Part shown: piece after piece, positions 18,501 to 26,778 of the stretch
Position numbering within the stretch: the first letter of the stretch is position 1
How the letters are laid out: every line of letters begins with the position of its first letter
Source: Roseitranquillus sp963749675
GTDB lineage: Bacteria; Pseudomonadota; Alphaproteobacteria; Rhodobacterales; Rhodobacteraceae
Assembly (NCBI GenBank): GCA_963749675.1
Contig: CAVVNT010000001.1
Location: 62,001 to 126,000, forward strand
Length of the DNA stretch: 64,000 nt
Reading direction: 5' to 3'
Position numbers and translations under genes: made by a program
The notes under the pieces: model-generated
Database searches by the model: none
The model's input: the letters and a program-made list of their open reading frames with translations, nothing else
Told to the model about the DNA's origin: nothing

Positions 18501-19211
18501 GGCGAGGGGCTATCCGGCACAGGCCCCAAGGCCGGCGGCCCGTTCTACGTCGCCCGCTTCCGCCGCACCGAGGCAGCCGAGGACCTGCCCGCGCCCAGCG
18601 GCCCCGAGGTCGCGGCGGACAAGGTCGAGGCGGCGGCGCAGCGGCTCGACGCCCGCAACTGGGCGGCGCGGCCCGACAAGGTCGGGGTGCTGCGAAAGGC
18701 TCTGTCGGGTCAGAAGGGCGCCATTCGACGCGCCCTGTCCGCGGCGGCCGCCTTCGACCCCGGTCCATTCACGCTGCCGGGCCCCACCGGCGAAAGCAAC
18801 CGGTTGAGCCTCCATCCCAAGGGAACCGTCCTCTGCCTCGGGCCGAGCGCCGAAATTGTCCTTGCCCAGGCGGTTCAGGCCCTGTCTGCCGGCTGCCCGG
18901 CGGTGATCGTCGCGCCGGGCGCCGCGGCCTCGTCGAAGCCACTGACCGATGCCGGCGCACCCGTCGCGGCGTTCGACGGCCACATCTCGCCTGAGGCGCT
19001 CGAAGGCCTCGACGGCTTCTCCGTTGTCGCCGCCGCGGGGCGCTCGGACTGGACGCGGGCGCTGCGCACGGCGCTGGCCAGGCGCCCGGGAGCCATCATC
19101 TCGCTCGAGGCCGAGGTGATCGCGCCCGCGCGCTACTTCGTCGAACGCCATCTCTGCATCGACACCACCGCCGCGGGCGGAAACGCGAGCCTGCTCGCCG
19201 CTGCCGAGTAA
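15549..19211 (+). CDS. putA: Bifunctional proline dehydrogenase / L-glutamate gamma-semialdehyde dehydrogenase PutA
   Basis: Oxidises proline to glutamate in two steps with substrate channelling. The 1220-residue protein has an alpha-helical N-terminal domain, then the FAD-dependent PRODH barrel (SVKLSALHPRYE near 240, RLVKGAYWDTEVK near 348). The NAD-dependent aldehyde dehydrogenase follows: ISPWNFPLAIFSG near 680, FTGSTEVAQ near 758, the glutamate of AETGGLNAMI near 784, and the catalytic Cys of SAGQRCSALR near 819. A C-terminal ALDH-like tail closes the protein. There is no N-terminal ribbon-helix-helix, so unlike E. coli PutA it should not bind DNA. The gene is uninterrupted. Expected in cytoplasm or at the membrane, passing electrons to quinone. 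Confidence 0.96.
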   Translation: MNLETSIDHSPAGELRAAVRSRYGADEATVVRDLMERIGLSEEERKAVADAGAKIVARVRRDTSPSMMESFLAEYGLSTEEGVGLMCLAEALLRVPDAETVDDLIQDKIEPSDWGAHLGHSSSSLVNASTWALMLTGRVLDDDPGRPAAALRGLVRRMGEPVVRRAVAQSMRLLGRQFVLGQTIDEGMKNAREREKQGYTYSYDMLGEAARTEEDAKRYLKSYADAITAISRAAKGDVRSNPGISVKLSALHPRYEHTHRETVMEVLVPRALQLAKQAAKANIGFNIDAEEQDRLDLSLDVIEAVLSDPALDGWHGFGVVVQAYGRRAAPVIEYLHELATRLDRKLMIRLVKGAYWDTEVKLAQEMGVETFPVFTRKVNTDVSYMACAQMLLDRRDRIYPQFATHNAHTCAAVLQMAGNDREGFEFQRLHGMGESLHDIVRKQSGARCRIYAPVGAHRDLLAYLVRRLLENGANSSFVNQIVDEDIPPEDISRDPVAQVEALDSIPNPMIRRPVELFAPDRPNSKGYRVNEPASITPLLEAREAFADRTWTARPMLADDAEPQGEGRPVHSPADTARQVGTVHDATPNEVSRALDAAQAGYEEWSSVPVAERAAVLRRVADLYEQNIAELTVIATREAGKTVPDGIAEVREAVDFLRFYASEAERLEAEEPGGPRGVFVCISPWNFPLAIFSGQIAAALAAGNAVLAKPAEQTPLIATRAVELMREAGLPKAALQLLPGDGPTVGGPLTSDSRIAGVCFTGSTEVAQIIHKALAANAGPDAILIAETGGLNAMIVDSTALTEQAVRDILIASFQSAGQRCSALRMLYVQEEARERLTEMLYGAMEALTIGDPWDPATDVSPVIDAEAQADISGYTAKQEQAGKLLKVLEAPSGGTFVAPAVVKVSGIGDLEREIFGPVLHVATFKARDIDRVVDAINGRGYGLTFGLHTRIDDRVQQIVERIHVGNTYVNRNQIGAIVGSQPFGGEGLSGTGPKAGGPFYVARFRRTEAAEDLPAPSGPEVAADKVEAAAQRLDARNWAARPDKVGVLRKALSGQKGAIRRALSAAAAFDPGPFTLPGPTGESNRLSLHPKGTVLCLGPSAEIVLAQAVQALSAGCPAVIVAPGAAASSKPLTDAGAPVAAFDGHISPEALEGLDGFSVVAAAGRSDWTRALRTALARRPGAIISLEAEVIAPARYFVERHLCIDTTAAGGNASLLAAAE

Positions 19212-19264
19212 CCGCAGGCCTGCGCTGCGCCGGCCACCTCTCCAGAAGGTGACGCCGAAAACCG

Positions 19265-20962
19265 TCAAGGCGGCAAGCCTGCCGGGTCGGGCACGCGCTG
19301 GGTCGTCTCACGAGGCTGGTAGGAGAGTTCGAGCACCACCATCGTGACCAGAGCTGCCACCGTAGCGGTTGCGCCGGCCTGCCAGGAGCGCGGCAGTGAT
19401 GGCAACGGACAAGCGTTGCGCACACTGAACTTGAGAGGGCGCTTCGGACGCGCTGGAGAATTCATGATCACCTGTGATGGCGGCTCTCGCTCGAAGAGCG
19501 CCAAGACCTCACCGGGTGGAACTGTACGGACGACGACGCCCAGCAGGCGAAGCGCGCGCGCGGCAACGAGAGCAAGGATCAACGCCCCTGCGATCGGCAG
19601 TCCGGCCTCGATTACCGGCCCCGGGCCCGTCAGGACCTGCCCCGTCATCGCGTTCCACGAGAACGGCAGCGCGAGCCCGGCCGCGGCGAGGCCAAGCCAC
19701 GGGAGCGCGAGCGACGGGCCAGTCGTCGTGTGGCGGGCCATCAGGACCAGGAAGCGCGCCATCAGCAGCGTGGTGGCGAAGCTGCTCAGCGTCAGGGCAG
19801 TGAGCGGCAGGTCGGCCGGACCGGCAGCCTCTACGCCGTACTTGAGGCCCGCCTTCGCGAGCGCGCCCGCGGTGAACGGGGCAGCGGCGAGCGCCGCGGC
19901 ACCGAACGCGAGTGCGACGAGGATCGCCCGGCGCGCCGCATTGCCTGGCGCGCCTGCCAGAGCTCCGACGCCGAGAAAGAGCGCGCCCTTGGTCAGCGCA
20001 TGGTGTGCCGCAAAGAAGAGCAATGCGGGCAGGATGACGGGCCATGCCTGCGGCGCGCCGAGCGCCACGCCGAGCGCCACGGCGGCCAGCCCCATTTGAC
20101 CGATGCTGGAGTAGGCAAGGACCGCCTTCGGGTTGCGCTGCGTGACGCCGATCGCGGCCGCGAGTCCGATCGACACGACGCCGGCAAGCACAAGTGCATC
20201 GCCGGTCACCGGCAGCGCGCTTGTTCCGAACGGGAGGAGCGTGATCAGGCCGAAGAGCCCGGCCTTGATCATGGCGCCGCTCAATACGGCGCTGGCCGGG
20301 GCCGGAGCCGCCGCGTGGGCGAGCGGCAGCCAAAGGTGGAGCGGCACGACGCCGAGCTTTGCGCAGAACCCCGCCACGATCAGGGCAATCGCCTCGGGCG
20401 GCAGGTCGGTTGCGCGCATGCCGGAAAGAAGCGTCGAGCCGGCTGCGTGCGCCGCGAGGCCGAGACCGGCGAAGAGCGCGAGTTCGCCCAGGACGACGAA
20501 GGCGATGTAGACGCGGCCGGCGAAAAAAGCCTCTGCGCCTCGGCCATGCGCGACGAGTGCGTAAGAGGCGAAGCTCATCAGCGCGAAGAGCGCGTAGAAG
20601 CTGAAGACGTCCGCGGCGACGAGAAGGCCCAGGTTGCCGGCCATCGCCAGCAGGAAGCCTGCAAAGAACCCGGTCCGGTTTTCGTCGGAGGCGAGGTAGC
20701 TTCGTGCCGCGATGCCGGCGACGAACCAGAGCAGCCCCGAGAAGAGGAGGAACGCGTGCGCGGTGCTGTCCACGCGCAGTTCGGTCCCGAGCAGCAGCCA
20801 GGGCGCCGAGAGCGCGCGCTCCGGCCCGAGCGCGACCGCGAGCGCCGGCAGCGCGCCGAAAGGCGCCAGCGCGATCGCCGCCGCCCTTGAGGCCGGCGCG
20901 AGGAGCGCCGTCGCGAGAAGCAGAGGCAGGCCGGGAACGGCGAAGAGGAGCAGGTCGGACAT
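19265..20962 (-). CDS. Mrp/Mnh-type antiporter subunit D-like protein, third copy
   Basis: Membrane subunit related to MrpD/NuoM proton-translocating subunits, 565 residues. It carries the proton_antipo_M core: NLGLLVAADVFSFYALFALM, LGVVPLHLWLPLAHAAAPAP (the lysine-containing helix region) and KAVLAYSSIGQMGLAAVALG. The C-terminal 90 residues are hydrophilic and end with one hydrophobic helix. It is the last of eight overlapping minus-strand genes, and its ATG overlaps the previous stop (TGATG). More divergent from canonical MnhD than the two upstream D-type proteins. Confidence 0.85.
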   Translation of the reverse strand: MSDLLLFAVPGLPLLLATALLAPASRAAAIALAPFGALPALAVALGPERALSAPWLLLGTELRVDSTAHAFLLFSGLLWFVAGIAARSYLASDENRTGFFAGFLLAMAGNLGLLVAADVFSFYALFALMSFASYALVAHGRGAEAFFAGRVYIAFVVLGELALFAGLGLAAHAAGSTLLSGMRATDLPPEAIALIVAGFCAKLGVVPLHLWLPLAHAAAPAPASAVLSGAMIKAGLFGLITLLPFGTSALPVTGDALVLAGVVSIGLAAAIGVTQRNPKAVLAYSSIGQMGLAAVALGVALGAPQAWPVILPALLFFAAHHALTKGALFLGVGALAGAPGNAARRAILVALAFGAAALAAAPFTAGALAKAGLKYGVEAAGPADLPLTALTLSSFATTLLMARFLVLMARHTTTGPSLALPWLGLAAAGLALPFSWNAMTGQVLTGPGPVIEAGLPIAGALILALVAARALRLLGVVVRTVPPGEVLALFEREPPSQVIMNSPARPKRPLKFSVRNACPLPSLPRSWQAGATATVAALVTMVVLELSYQPRETTQRVPDPAGLPP

Positions 20963-22434
20963 CAGAGGTACTCGAGCGAGATGATGAAGCGGGTCCAGCC
21001 GAGCGGGCTGATGCCGGAGTTCGCGAGCAGGCCCGCAGCGAGGACCAGTGAGGCGGTGGCGACGGGCGGCACCGCCAGCATCCAGCCGATGCGTCGTCGA
21101 AGCGGTCGCGGCTCACCGGGCTTTCCGAACCAGGCGGCGTGCAGGATCGGCAGGAAGTAGAGCGCGTTGAGAAGCGAGCTGCCGAGGAGGACCGGCATCA
21201 CCCATTCGTGTCCCGCGCCAAGGCCGCCTGCGGCGACGTGCCACTTGCTGACGAACCCCGCAAGCGGAGGCAGGCCGATCATGCCGAGCGCGCCGATGGT
21301 GAACGGGATCATCGTCCCCGGCATGATGGGGCCGATGCCGGACATTTCGCTCACCTTCTTGATCCCGCGCGCCTCCGCGAGGTTGCCGGCGCACAGGAAG
21401 AGGGTGATCTTCATCAATCCCTGGTGGATCAGGTGGGCGAGACCGCCGACCGCCGCGAGCGGGCTCGCGAGCGCGACGCCGAGCGTGATGTAGGACACTT
21501 GGCTGACCGTGGAGTAGGCCAGCCGGCGCTTGAGGTCGTCCTGCGTCAGCGCCCGGAGCGAGCCGTAGAGGATCGTGACGGCCGCGGCGGTGGCGAGCGG
21601 CGCGGTGGCGCCGAGGTCGGTCGCGAGCTCGATCCCGTAGACGTCGTAGACCACGCGCATGATTCCGAACGCCCCCGCCTTGACCACGGCGACTGCGTGA
21701 AGAAGCGCGCTGACCGGCGCCGGCGCCACCATCGAGATCGGCAGCCAGGAATGCAGTGGTACGAGCGCCGCCTTGACCCCGAGTCCAGCGACGAGGAGCA
21801 GGAAGATGAGCTGCAGCTCGAGCCGGTGCTCTTCGGCGAGATGCGCGATCGAGCCCTGCGGGACGAAGTCGTTGGAGCCGGCGAGAACCCAGAGCCAGAC
21901 CACGCCGGTCATCAGCAGGAGACCGCCGCCGAGGGTGTAGGCGAGATAGGTGCGGCCGGCGCGATGCGCCTCCGCGGTGCCGCGGTGCACCACCAGGGGA
22001 AAGGTCGCGAGCGTCAGGATTTCGTAGAATACGAGGAAGGTGAAGAGGTTGCCCGCCATCGCAATGCCGACAGTGGCGCCGACGCAGAGGCTGAAGAAGC
22101 CGAAGAAGCGGCTGCGGTGGTCGCCCGCCTCGAGGTAACCGACCGCGTATATCGTGGTCAGCAGCCAGAGCACCGCCGAGAGCGCGAGGAAGAGGACCGA
22201 CAGCGCATCTGCCTGCAGCACGAGGTCGAGGCCGGGCATGATGGCGAGGCGCATCTCGAAGACCGTCCCGCTCGCGACCTGGACCGAGAGCCAGGCGACG
22301 AGGACGAGCTTCACCCCCGCCGCGCCGAGGTTGAGCGTGGTGCGCAACCGAACGCTCTCCTCATGCAGCAGGAACAGGACAGGCGCGAGGCCGAGCGATG
22401 TGAACAGGATGGCGAGAGGGAGGACTTCGGTCAT
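20962..22434 (-). CDS. Mrp/Mnh-type antiporter subunit D-like protein, second copy
   Basis: A 490-residue, roughly 14-helix protein starting MTEVLPLAILFTSLGLAPVL. Patterns of the proton_antipo_M family: NLFTFLVFYEILTLATFPLV (conserved Glu of the E-x-L motif), KAALVPLHSWLPISMVAPAP and KRRLAYSTVSQVSYITLGVA, with HLIHQGLMKITLFLCAGN. Probably one proton-conducting half-channel of the complex. Overlaps its neighbours by 1 and 4 bases. Confidence 0.88.
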   Translation of the reverse strand: MTEVLPLAILFTSLGLAPVLFLLHEESVRLRTTLNLGAAGVKLVLVAWLSVQVASGTVFEMRLAIMPGLDLVLQADALSVLFLALSAVLWLLTTIYAVGYLEAGDHRSRFFGFFSLCVGATVGIAMAGNLFTFLVFYEILTLATFPLVVHRGTAEAHRAGRTYLAYTLGGGLLLMTGVVWLWVLAGSNDFVPQGSIAHLAEEHRLELQLIFLLLVAGLGVKAALVPLHSWLPISMVAPAPVSALLHAVAVVKAGAFGIMRVVYDVYGIELATDLGATAPLATAAAVTILYGSLRALTQDDLKRRLAYSTVSQVSYITLGVALASPLAAVGGLAHLIHQGLMKITLFLCAGNLAEARGIKKVSEMSGIGPIMPGTMIPFTIGALGMIGLPPLAGFVSKWHVAAGGLGAGHEWVMPVLLGSSLLNALYFLPILHAAWFGKPGEPRPLRRRIGWMLAVPPVATASLVLAAGLLANSGISPLGWTRFIISLEYL

Positions 22435-23873
22435 GGGCCGAGCTCCAGCGGGCTGCCGGCGGCGAGGAGTGCGAGCGGCCATGCCGCGGTGATCCCGAGG
22501 CCGAGCGAAAGGAAGGCGAGCGCGAGGGGCGCGACGTCGGCGAGTGCAAATCCGGCCGGCGAGGGTTCCGGCGCGCGGTCGACCCGCAGGAACCGGGCGA
22601 TGACGCGGACGAGGTAGGCGGCGCTGAGCGCGGTGCCGGCGACGAGAACCGCGGCCCACGCCCAGGCATCGGACAGGAGCGCCCCCTCGAGGAGCAGCCA
22701 CTTGCCGACGAAGCCGGCGGTCGGCGGCAGGCCGATGAGGCTGATTGCGGCGAGCGTGAAGGCGACCTGCGCCGCACCAGGCCTGACAGCCGTGCGGTCG
22801 AGGTCGGCGATCCGATCGTGGCCCGCATGCTCGGCGATCCGGCCCGCTGCAAGGAACATCGCCGCCTTGGCGACGGCGTGGGCGAGCATCAGGTATACGG
22901 CACCGCGGAACGCGAACTCGGACCCGATCTCGCCCGTCAGCGCGAAGGCGAGCGCCATCATCCCGATCTGCGCCACCGTCGAGTAGGCGACGAGCAGCTT
23001 CAGCCGCTCGGTCCGCAGAGCTTGGACCGAGCCCCAGAGAACCGCGCCGGCACCGAAGAGGCCGAACAGTGTCGCCAGCGCGTCCGACGGCGAGAAAAGC
23101 TCGAGCCAGAGACGCAGCGCCACGTAGAGCGAAGCCTTGAGGACGAGGCCGGAGAGGATCGCGCTCGCAGGCGGCGTGGCGCTCGAATGCGCGGCGGGCA
23201 GCCAGAAGTGGAGCGGGAAGATCGCCGTCTTGAGCGCGAGGCCGGCGAGCATCAGCGCCAGTGCCGCGGACGCAAGCGGGCCGGAGACCGGCGCGAGGCC
23301 GGCGAGGTCGACCCGCCCGAAGCCGGCATAGAGAAAGTGCACGCCGAGCAGGAAAAGCAGGCTGCCGACGAGGCTCGCGAAGAGGTATGTCAGGCCGGCG
23401 CGCAGGGCCGCCGCGCTGCCCGAGGCGACCGTCAGCCCGACCGCGGCGAGGCCGATCACTTCGAGCGCGACGTAGATGTTAAAGATGTCGCTGGAGAGGT
23501 AGATCGCGTTCAGGCCGGCGAGCAGCACGAGCCAGAGCGGCCAGAAGGCCGCGGCTCGCCCGACCCGGGGGTCGGCGGCGACCGACAGGCTGACGAGCGC
23601 ACCCACGCCCGAGGTCATCGCGACGAGGAGCGCCGCGAGGCCGTCGACCCTGAGGTCGATCCCGAGCGGTGCGCCCCAGCCACTGATCGCCGAAGCCACG
23701 GGCCCTTCGGCGGCGACGTGTCCGGCCAGGACCAGGGCGGCGCAGGCGACGGCTGCCCCCGTCGCCAATCCGACCGCACGGGCGGCGCGCGGCATGGCGA
23801 ACGTCGCGAGTGCGGCGAGAAGAGGCGCTACGACCAGGAACACGGGCCAGTCGACGAGCGGCAGGTCAGTCAT
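22431..23873 (-). CDS. Mrp/Mnh-type antiporter subunit D-like protein, first copy
   Basis: A 480-residue membrane protein starting MTDLPLVDWPVFLVVAPLLA. It has SDIFNIYVALEVIGLAAVGL with the conserved Glu, KTAIFPLHFWLPAAHSSATP and KLLVAYSTVAQIGMMALAFA. It follows the MnhC-like gene with an 8-base overlap, the position of mnhD in standard operons, so it is the best candidate for the true MnhD. Start ATG at 23873 chosen over 23888 by spacing. Confidence 0.9.
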   Translation of the reverse strand: MTDLPLVDWPVFLVVAPLLAALATFAMPRAARAVGLATGAAVACAALVLAGHVAAEGPVASAISGWGAPLGIDLRVDGLAALLVAMTSGVGALVSLSVAADPRVGRAAAFWPLWLVLLAGLNAIYLSSDIFNIYVALEVIGLAAVGLTVASGSAAALRAGLTYLFASLVGSLLFLLGVHFLYAGFGRVDLAGLAPVSGPLASAALALMLAGLALKTAIFPLHFWLPAAHSSATPPASAILSGLVLKASLYVALRLWLELFSPSDALATLFGLFGAGAVLWGSVQALRTERLKLLVAYSTVAQIGMMALAFALTGEIGSEFAFRGAVYLMLAHAVAKAAMFLAAGRIAEHAGHDRIADLDRTAVRPGAAQVAFTLAAISLIGLPPTAGFVGKWLLLEGALLSDAWAWAAVLVAGTALSAAYLVRVIARFLRVDRAPEPSPAGFALADVAPLALAFLSLGLGITAAWPLALLAAGSPLELGP

Positions 23874-24144
23874 CGTGATGGTCCTCATGCAGGCGGCGGA
23901 TCAGGGCGAGGGCGACGGCGGTAGTGCTGACGAGGACGACGATGCCCGTCAGGACGAAGGCCTGCGGCACCGGGTCGCCGTCCCCGGCGCGGTAGCCGGT
24001 CGCGAGCAGCATCGAGGCGATGCCGGCGGCCAGCACGTTGATCGCGAGTACCCGGCGCAGCAAATCCTCCGTCACGACCGCCCGGTAGAGGCCGATCGCG
24101 ACGAGCGCTGCGCCGCCGAGGGCGTAGAGGACGTCGGGGGTCAC
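23866..24144 (-). CDS. mnhC: Mrp/Mnh-type antiporter subunit C
   Basis: A 92-residue, three-helix protein homologous to MrpC and NuoK. VTPDVLYALGGAALVAIGLY, RRVLAINVLAAGIASMLLAT and DPVPQAFVLTGIVVLVSTTA (the DP-PQALVLTAIVI motif of the family) are diagnostic. The start is a GTG at 24144 overlapping the upstream stop as GTGA. Confidence 0.9.
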   Translation of the reverse strand: MTPDVLYALGGAALVAIGLYRAVVTEDLLRRVLAINVLAAGIASMLLATGYRAGDGDPVPQAFVLTGIVVLVSTTAVALALIRRLHEDHHDD

Positions 24145-25055
24145 GCGCGCCTCCGCGACCCGGAGAGGCCGTGGAAGAGGCCGACGAGGGTCGCGGCGGT
24201 CGAGAGCGCGACGAGCGCCTCGATCGCGAGGATCCACGCCTTCGCCTCGGCAACGGGGTATTGCAGCACCGCTCCGCCCGCCGCCCAGGCCAGCGCGCCA
24301 GCGATCCCGAACCCGGCGACGCCAAGGCTGACAGCGATCCGCGCCGCCGCGAGGTCGCGTCGGCCGGGGCGCCAGACGCCGCCGACGAGAAGTAGGATGC
24401 CCGCCGCACCAAGGAGCGCGCCTGCCTGGAACGCCCCGCCTGGTGCCATGGCGCCGATCCAGAGCAGGTAGCCAGCCACCAGGACGAGCGGCGGGACGGC
24501 GAAGCGGAGAAACGCGAAGAAGATCGGGCCGAGGCCCTGCCGTGAGGCGGATGTCGCGGCTGCCGAGAGGTGCGTCACGAGGACGGCAGCCGCGAACAGG
24601 ACCAGCACCTCGAGCAGCGTGTCGTAGGCCCGGAAGTTGAGGAGCACCGCCGTCACCGGGTTCTCCACGCCGCTCTCGGTGAGACTCGCGGTCACGACCC
24701 CCTCGAGCCGCGCATCCGGCTGCGGCAGCAGGGTCGCCCCGAAGAGGAGACCCGCGACCGCCAGCGAGAGGACTGCGGGCACGGCCCGGACCGCCGGAGC
24801 GGAAACCGGCTCTCGCCGCGACCCAAGCGCGGCCCAGGTGCGCAGCAGAAGGGCGCCGGTCACACCCGCACCGACCGCGGCCTCGGCCAGCGCCACGTCG
24901 GGCGCCCCGAGGCGCGCCCAGGCGAGCGCCAGCACAAGCCCCAATGCCATGAAGAGGACGATTGCGGCGAATGTGTCCGTGGCCGCCAGTGCGGTCCAGG
25001 CGAGCCAGATGACGGTGGCCATCAGGACGAGGTCGAAGACGAGCCAGGCGGTCAC
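24141..25055 (-). CDS. Mrp/Mnh-type antiporter subunit B with N-terminal DUF4040 (MbhD-like) domain
   Basis: A 304-residue membrane protein that fuses two pieces usually found separately or at the end of MnhA. Residues 1-75 look like the DUF4040/MbhD domain (ALAWARLGAPDVALAEAAVG with the conserved Glu). Residues 150-300 look like MnhB (FRAYDTLLEVLVLFAAAVLV, LWIGAMAPGGAFQAGALLGA). The GTG start at 25055 overlaps the mnhG stop. Supplying DUF4040 here partly explains how the operon manages without an MnhA gene. Confidence 0.85.
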   Translation of the reverse strand: MTAWLVFDLVLMATVIWLAWTALAATDTFAAIVLFMALGLVLALAWARLGAPDVALAEAAVGAGVTGALLLRTWAALGSRREPVSAPAVRAVPAVLSLAVAGLLFGATLLPQPDARLEGVVTASLTESGVENPVTAVLLNFRAYDTLLEVLVLFAAAVLVTHLSAAATSASRQGLGPIFFAFLRFAVPPLVLVAGYLLWIGAMAPGGAFQAGALLGAAGILLLVGGVWRPGRRDLAAARIAVSLGVAGFGIAGALAWAAGGAVLQYPVAEAKAWILAIEALVALSTAATLVGLFHGLSGSRRRA

Positions 25056-25348
25056 GACCGGCCCCTCCGCCGACGGAGGACGTGACGCGCGATCAGGTGG
25101 CCGCCAGTGGCGCTGGCGAGCGCGACGAAGATCCAGATCAAGGCAAGCTTCACCCCGGCCTGCCACGAGCCCATGAGGATCCCCGCCCCAAGCGCGACGA
25201 GCCCGAGGCCGAGCGTGTCGGCCTTGGTCAACGCGTGGAGGCGCGTCGGCGCGTCGGGAAAGCGGAGCAGCCCGATGCTGCCCGCGACGAAGAAGGCGAG
25301 CCCGGTCGCGATGGCGGCAAGGCCTAGAAGGTCAGCGTAGGTCGTCAT
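25052..25348 (-). CDS. mnhG: Mrp/Mnh-type antiporter subunit G
   Basis: A 98-residue three-helix protein from MTTYADLLGLAAIATGLAFF. The segment GSIGLLRFPDAPTRLHALTK is the family signature. Overlaps mnhF by 17 bases upstream and the MnhB-type gene by 4 downstream. Small structural subunit of the complex. Confidence 0.92.
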   Translation of the reverse strand: MTTYADLLGLAAIATGLAFFVAGSIGLLRFPDAPTRLHALTKADTLGLGLVALGAGILMGSWQAGVKLALIWIFVALASATGGHLIARHVLRRRRGRS

Positions 25349-25601
25349 CGGAACTCCCGTCGGTTGCGGCAAAGCATGCGACCGCGACGAGCGCGAGGAT
25401 TGCGAACACGAGCGCCACGTCGAGGAGCGGCGGCGCGGACGTCGCGGCCGACATCAGGATGAGGATCGCGACGGCGCCGGTGCCGAGCAGCTGCGCGGCG
25501 AGCATCCGGTCGGCGTCCTCGGGTCCGCGCAGGATGCGCACGAGGCCCGCCACGAGCGTCAGCATCAGGACGACCATCATCCCGATCAGGACATCGGTCA
25601 T
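25332..25601 (-). CDS. mnhF: Mrp/Mnh-type antiporter subunit F
   Basis: An 89-residue, three-helix protein starting MTDVLIGMMVVLMLTLVAGL. VRILRGPEDADRMLAAQLLG is the MnhF signature (R-x-GP-x-x-DR). Overlaps mnhE (4 bases) and mnhG (17 bases). Confidence 0.92.
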   Translation of the reverse strand: MTDVLIGMMVVLMLTLVAGLVRILRGPEDADRMLAAQLLGTGAVAILILMSAATSAPPLLDVALVFAILALVAVACFAATDGSSDDDLR

Positions 25602-26173
25602 CGGAAATGCACCTCTGCGAAGACGGCACGGACCCGCGCCTCGAGCCGCGCCAGATCGGCACCGATGTCGGCGGTGCGATCTATGACGTGGATGGTGGCC
25701 CGGCGTCCCTGCAGGTCGGCCGTCAGGGTGCCGGGCAGGAGCGACAGGGCGTTCGCGAAGAGGATTCGCGGTGCGCCGGGCGGCAAGTTGATCTCGATCT
25801 CGACGAAGCCGGGATCGAGCGCGGGCCTGAGCCGCACCGCCCTGAGAGCGACGTCCACGCCCCCCCGAAACGCTTCGACCGCGAAGAAGAGCGCGAACCG
25901 CAAGGCGGAGACGGGCGAAATGCGAGACCGGGCGGCAGGCGCCAGCGCGCCGTAGAGCGCGGCACCGGCGAGAACGCACGGGATCCCGACGATCCAGGAT
26001 TGTGTGTCGCCGGGAACGAGCAGCGCCCAGAGGCCGCCCAGAACAACGCCCGCGCGAAGGGCGGCGCGCCACCGCCGCGGTCGTCGTGCCGGCCGTGAAC
26101 GGACCGCGGGCGTCGCGGCCGGCTGCGTTCTCAGTTCGAGTTGATAGCGGATCAAGGCGGGGTCGGCGCCCAT
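25598..26173 (-). CDS. mnhE: Mrp/Mnh-type antiporter subunit E, first gene of the operon
   Basis: A 191-residue protein with an Arg-rich N-terminus, two hydrophobic segments, and the MnhE C-terminal cytoplasmic domain: NALSLLPGTLTADLQGRRAT and IHVIDRTADIGADLARLEAR. The N-terminal 35 residues before the first helix are long for the family. An ECF-type promoter pattern lies 138 bases upstream, leaving a long leader. The operon order E-F-G-B-C-D-D-D without A differs from standard Mrp (A-B-C-D-E-F-G). Confidence 0.92.
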   Translation of the reverse strand: MGADPALIRYQLELRTQPAATPAVRSRPARRPRRWRAALRAGVVLGGLWALLVPGDTQSWIVGIPCVLAGAALYGALAPAARSRISPVSALRFALFFAVEAFRGGVDVALRAVRLRPALDPGFVEIEINLPPGAPRILFANALSLLPGTLTADLQGRRATIHVIDRTADIGADLARLEARVRAVFAEVHFR

Positions 26174-26310
26174 GCGGCTCTCCAGCTGGTGAAGAGGTCC
26201 GACATCACGCCCAGCGAAAAGCTGAGCGCCAGAGGGGCCCGGATCCTCGGTTTCCTTCCTGTTCTGCGAAACTCGACAACGGACCGTCGTGGCCCGGCAG
26301 TCACGGTAAA

Positions 26311-26336
26311 GACGCGCCGGTAGACGGTTTCATCCC
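26311..26336 (-). promoter_or_regulatory. ECF-type promoter pattern upstream of mnhE
   Basis: Minus strand: GGGATGAA at 26329-26336, exactly 14 bases, then CGTC at 26311-26314. The same 8-N14-3/4 pattern precedes the sigma gene, the DUF2333 operon and the gene starting at 27242. Distance to the mnhE start is 138 bases. Confidence 0.7.
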
Positions 26337-26341
26337 GGTCG

Positions 26342-26373
26342 CAGGAAAGAAAGAGCCGCCCGGAGGCGGCTCT
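26342..26373 (-). terminator. Intrinsic terminator of the SPW-repeat operon
   Basis: Minus strand: AGAGCCGCC, 4-base loop, GGCGGCTCT (26352-26373), followed by TTCTTTCCTG. It lies just after the stop of the 26395-26778 gene and before the mnhE promoter pattern, so it separates the two transcripts. Confidence 0.8.
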
Positions 26374-26394
26374 GAGGGCATTGCAGTCGTCAGC

Positions 26395-26778
26395 TCAGTG
26401 CGTGGGCATCGCGTCGTCTTCGAGCTTCGCGGTGTGCGGTGCGCGTCTGCCCGGTTGCAGAGCCGGCACTAGGGCGCGCGCCAGGAAGACGGCACCGATC
26501 GCGAGATGAAGCACCGTGACGATGCTCCCCGCCGCAAATCCGGCGATCCAGGGCGCAGCCGCGGTGAGCGCGCCGACGACGACCATCAACCACCGGTCCT
26601 GCCGGTCCGGACGGAGCAGGGCCTTTCCGGCCACGGCCACCCCGACGAGGCCGAGGAGATAGGCGCTGATTGCCGCCGCGCCCGTCACCATGAGGAGGAC
26701 GGGACTGACGAAGAGCAGGAGTGCGGCCGCAAGGATCAGGCTGGTCGGCACGTCGTGCCGGAGAGTGTCGAGGTTCAT
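26395..26778 (-). CDS. SPW-repeat type small membrane protein
   Basis: A 127-residue integral membrane protein, MNLDTLRHDVPTSLILAAAL, with four hydrophobic helices in two similar halves, each ending near a Trp (DRWLMVVVGALTAAAPWIAG carries the PW motif). The tail is charged and ends DDAMPTH. This architecture fits SPW-repeat proteins, whose role is unknown. Its ATG overlaps the stop of the upstream gene by 4 bases; both should be on one mRNA starting at the ECF-type promoter at 27313-27338. Confidence 0.65.
   Translation of the reverse strand: MNLDTLRHDVPTSLILAAALLLFVSPVLLMVTGAAAISAYLLGLVGVAVAGKALLRPDRQDRWLMVVVGALTAAAPWIAGFAAGSIVTVLHLAIGAVFLARALVPALQPGRRAPHTAKLEDDAMPTH

Noticed and set aside
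21139..22617. 492-codon plus-strand frame opposite the MnhD-type gene
   Set aside because: Extremely charged shadow of a hydrophobic membrane-protein gene; no domain.
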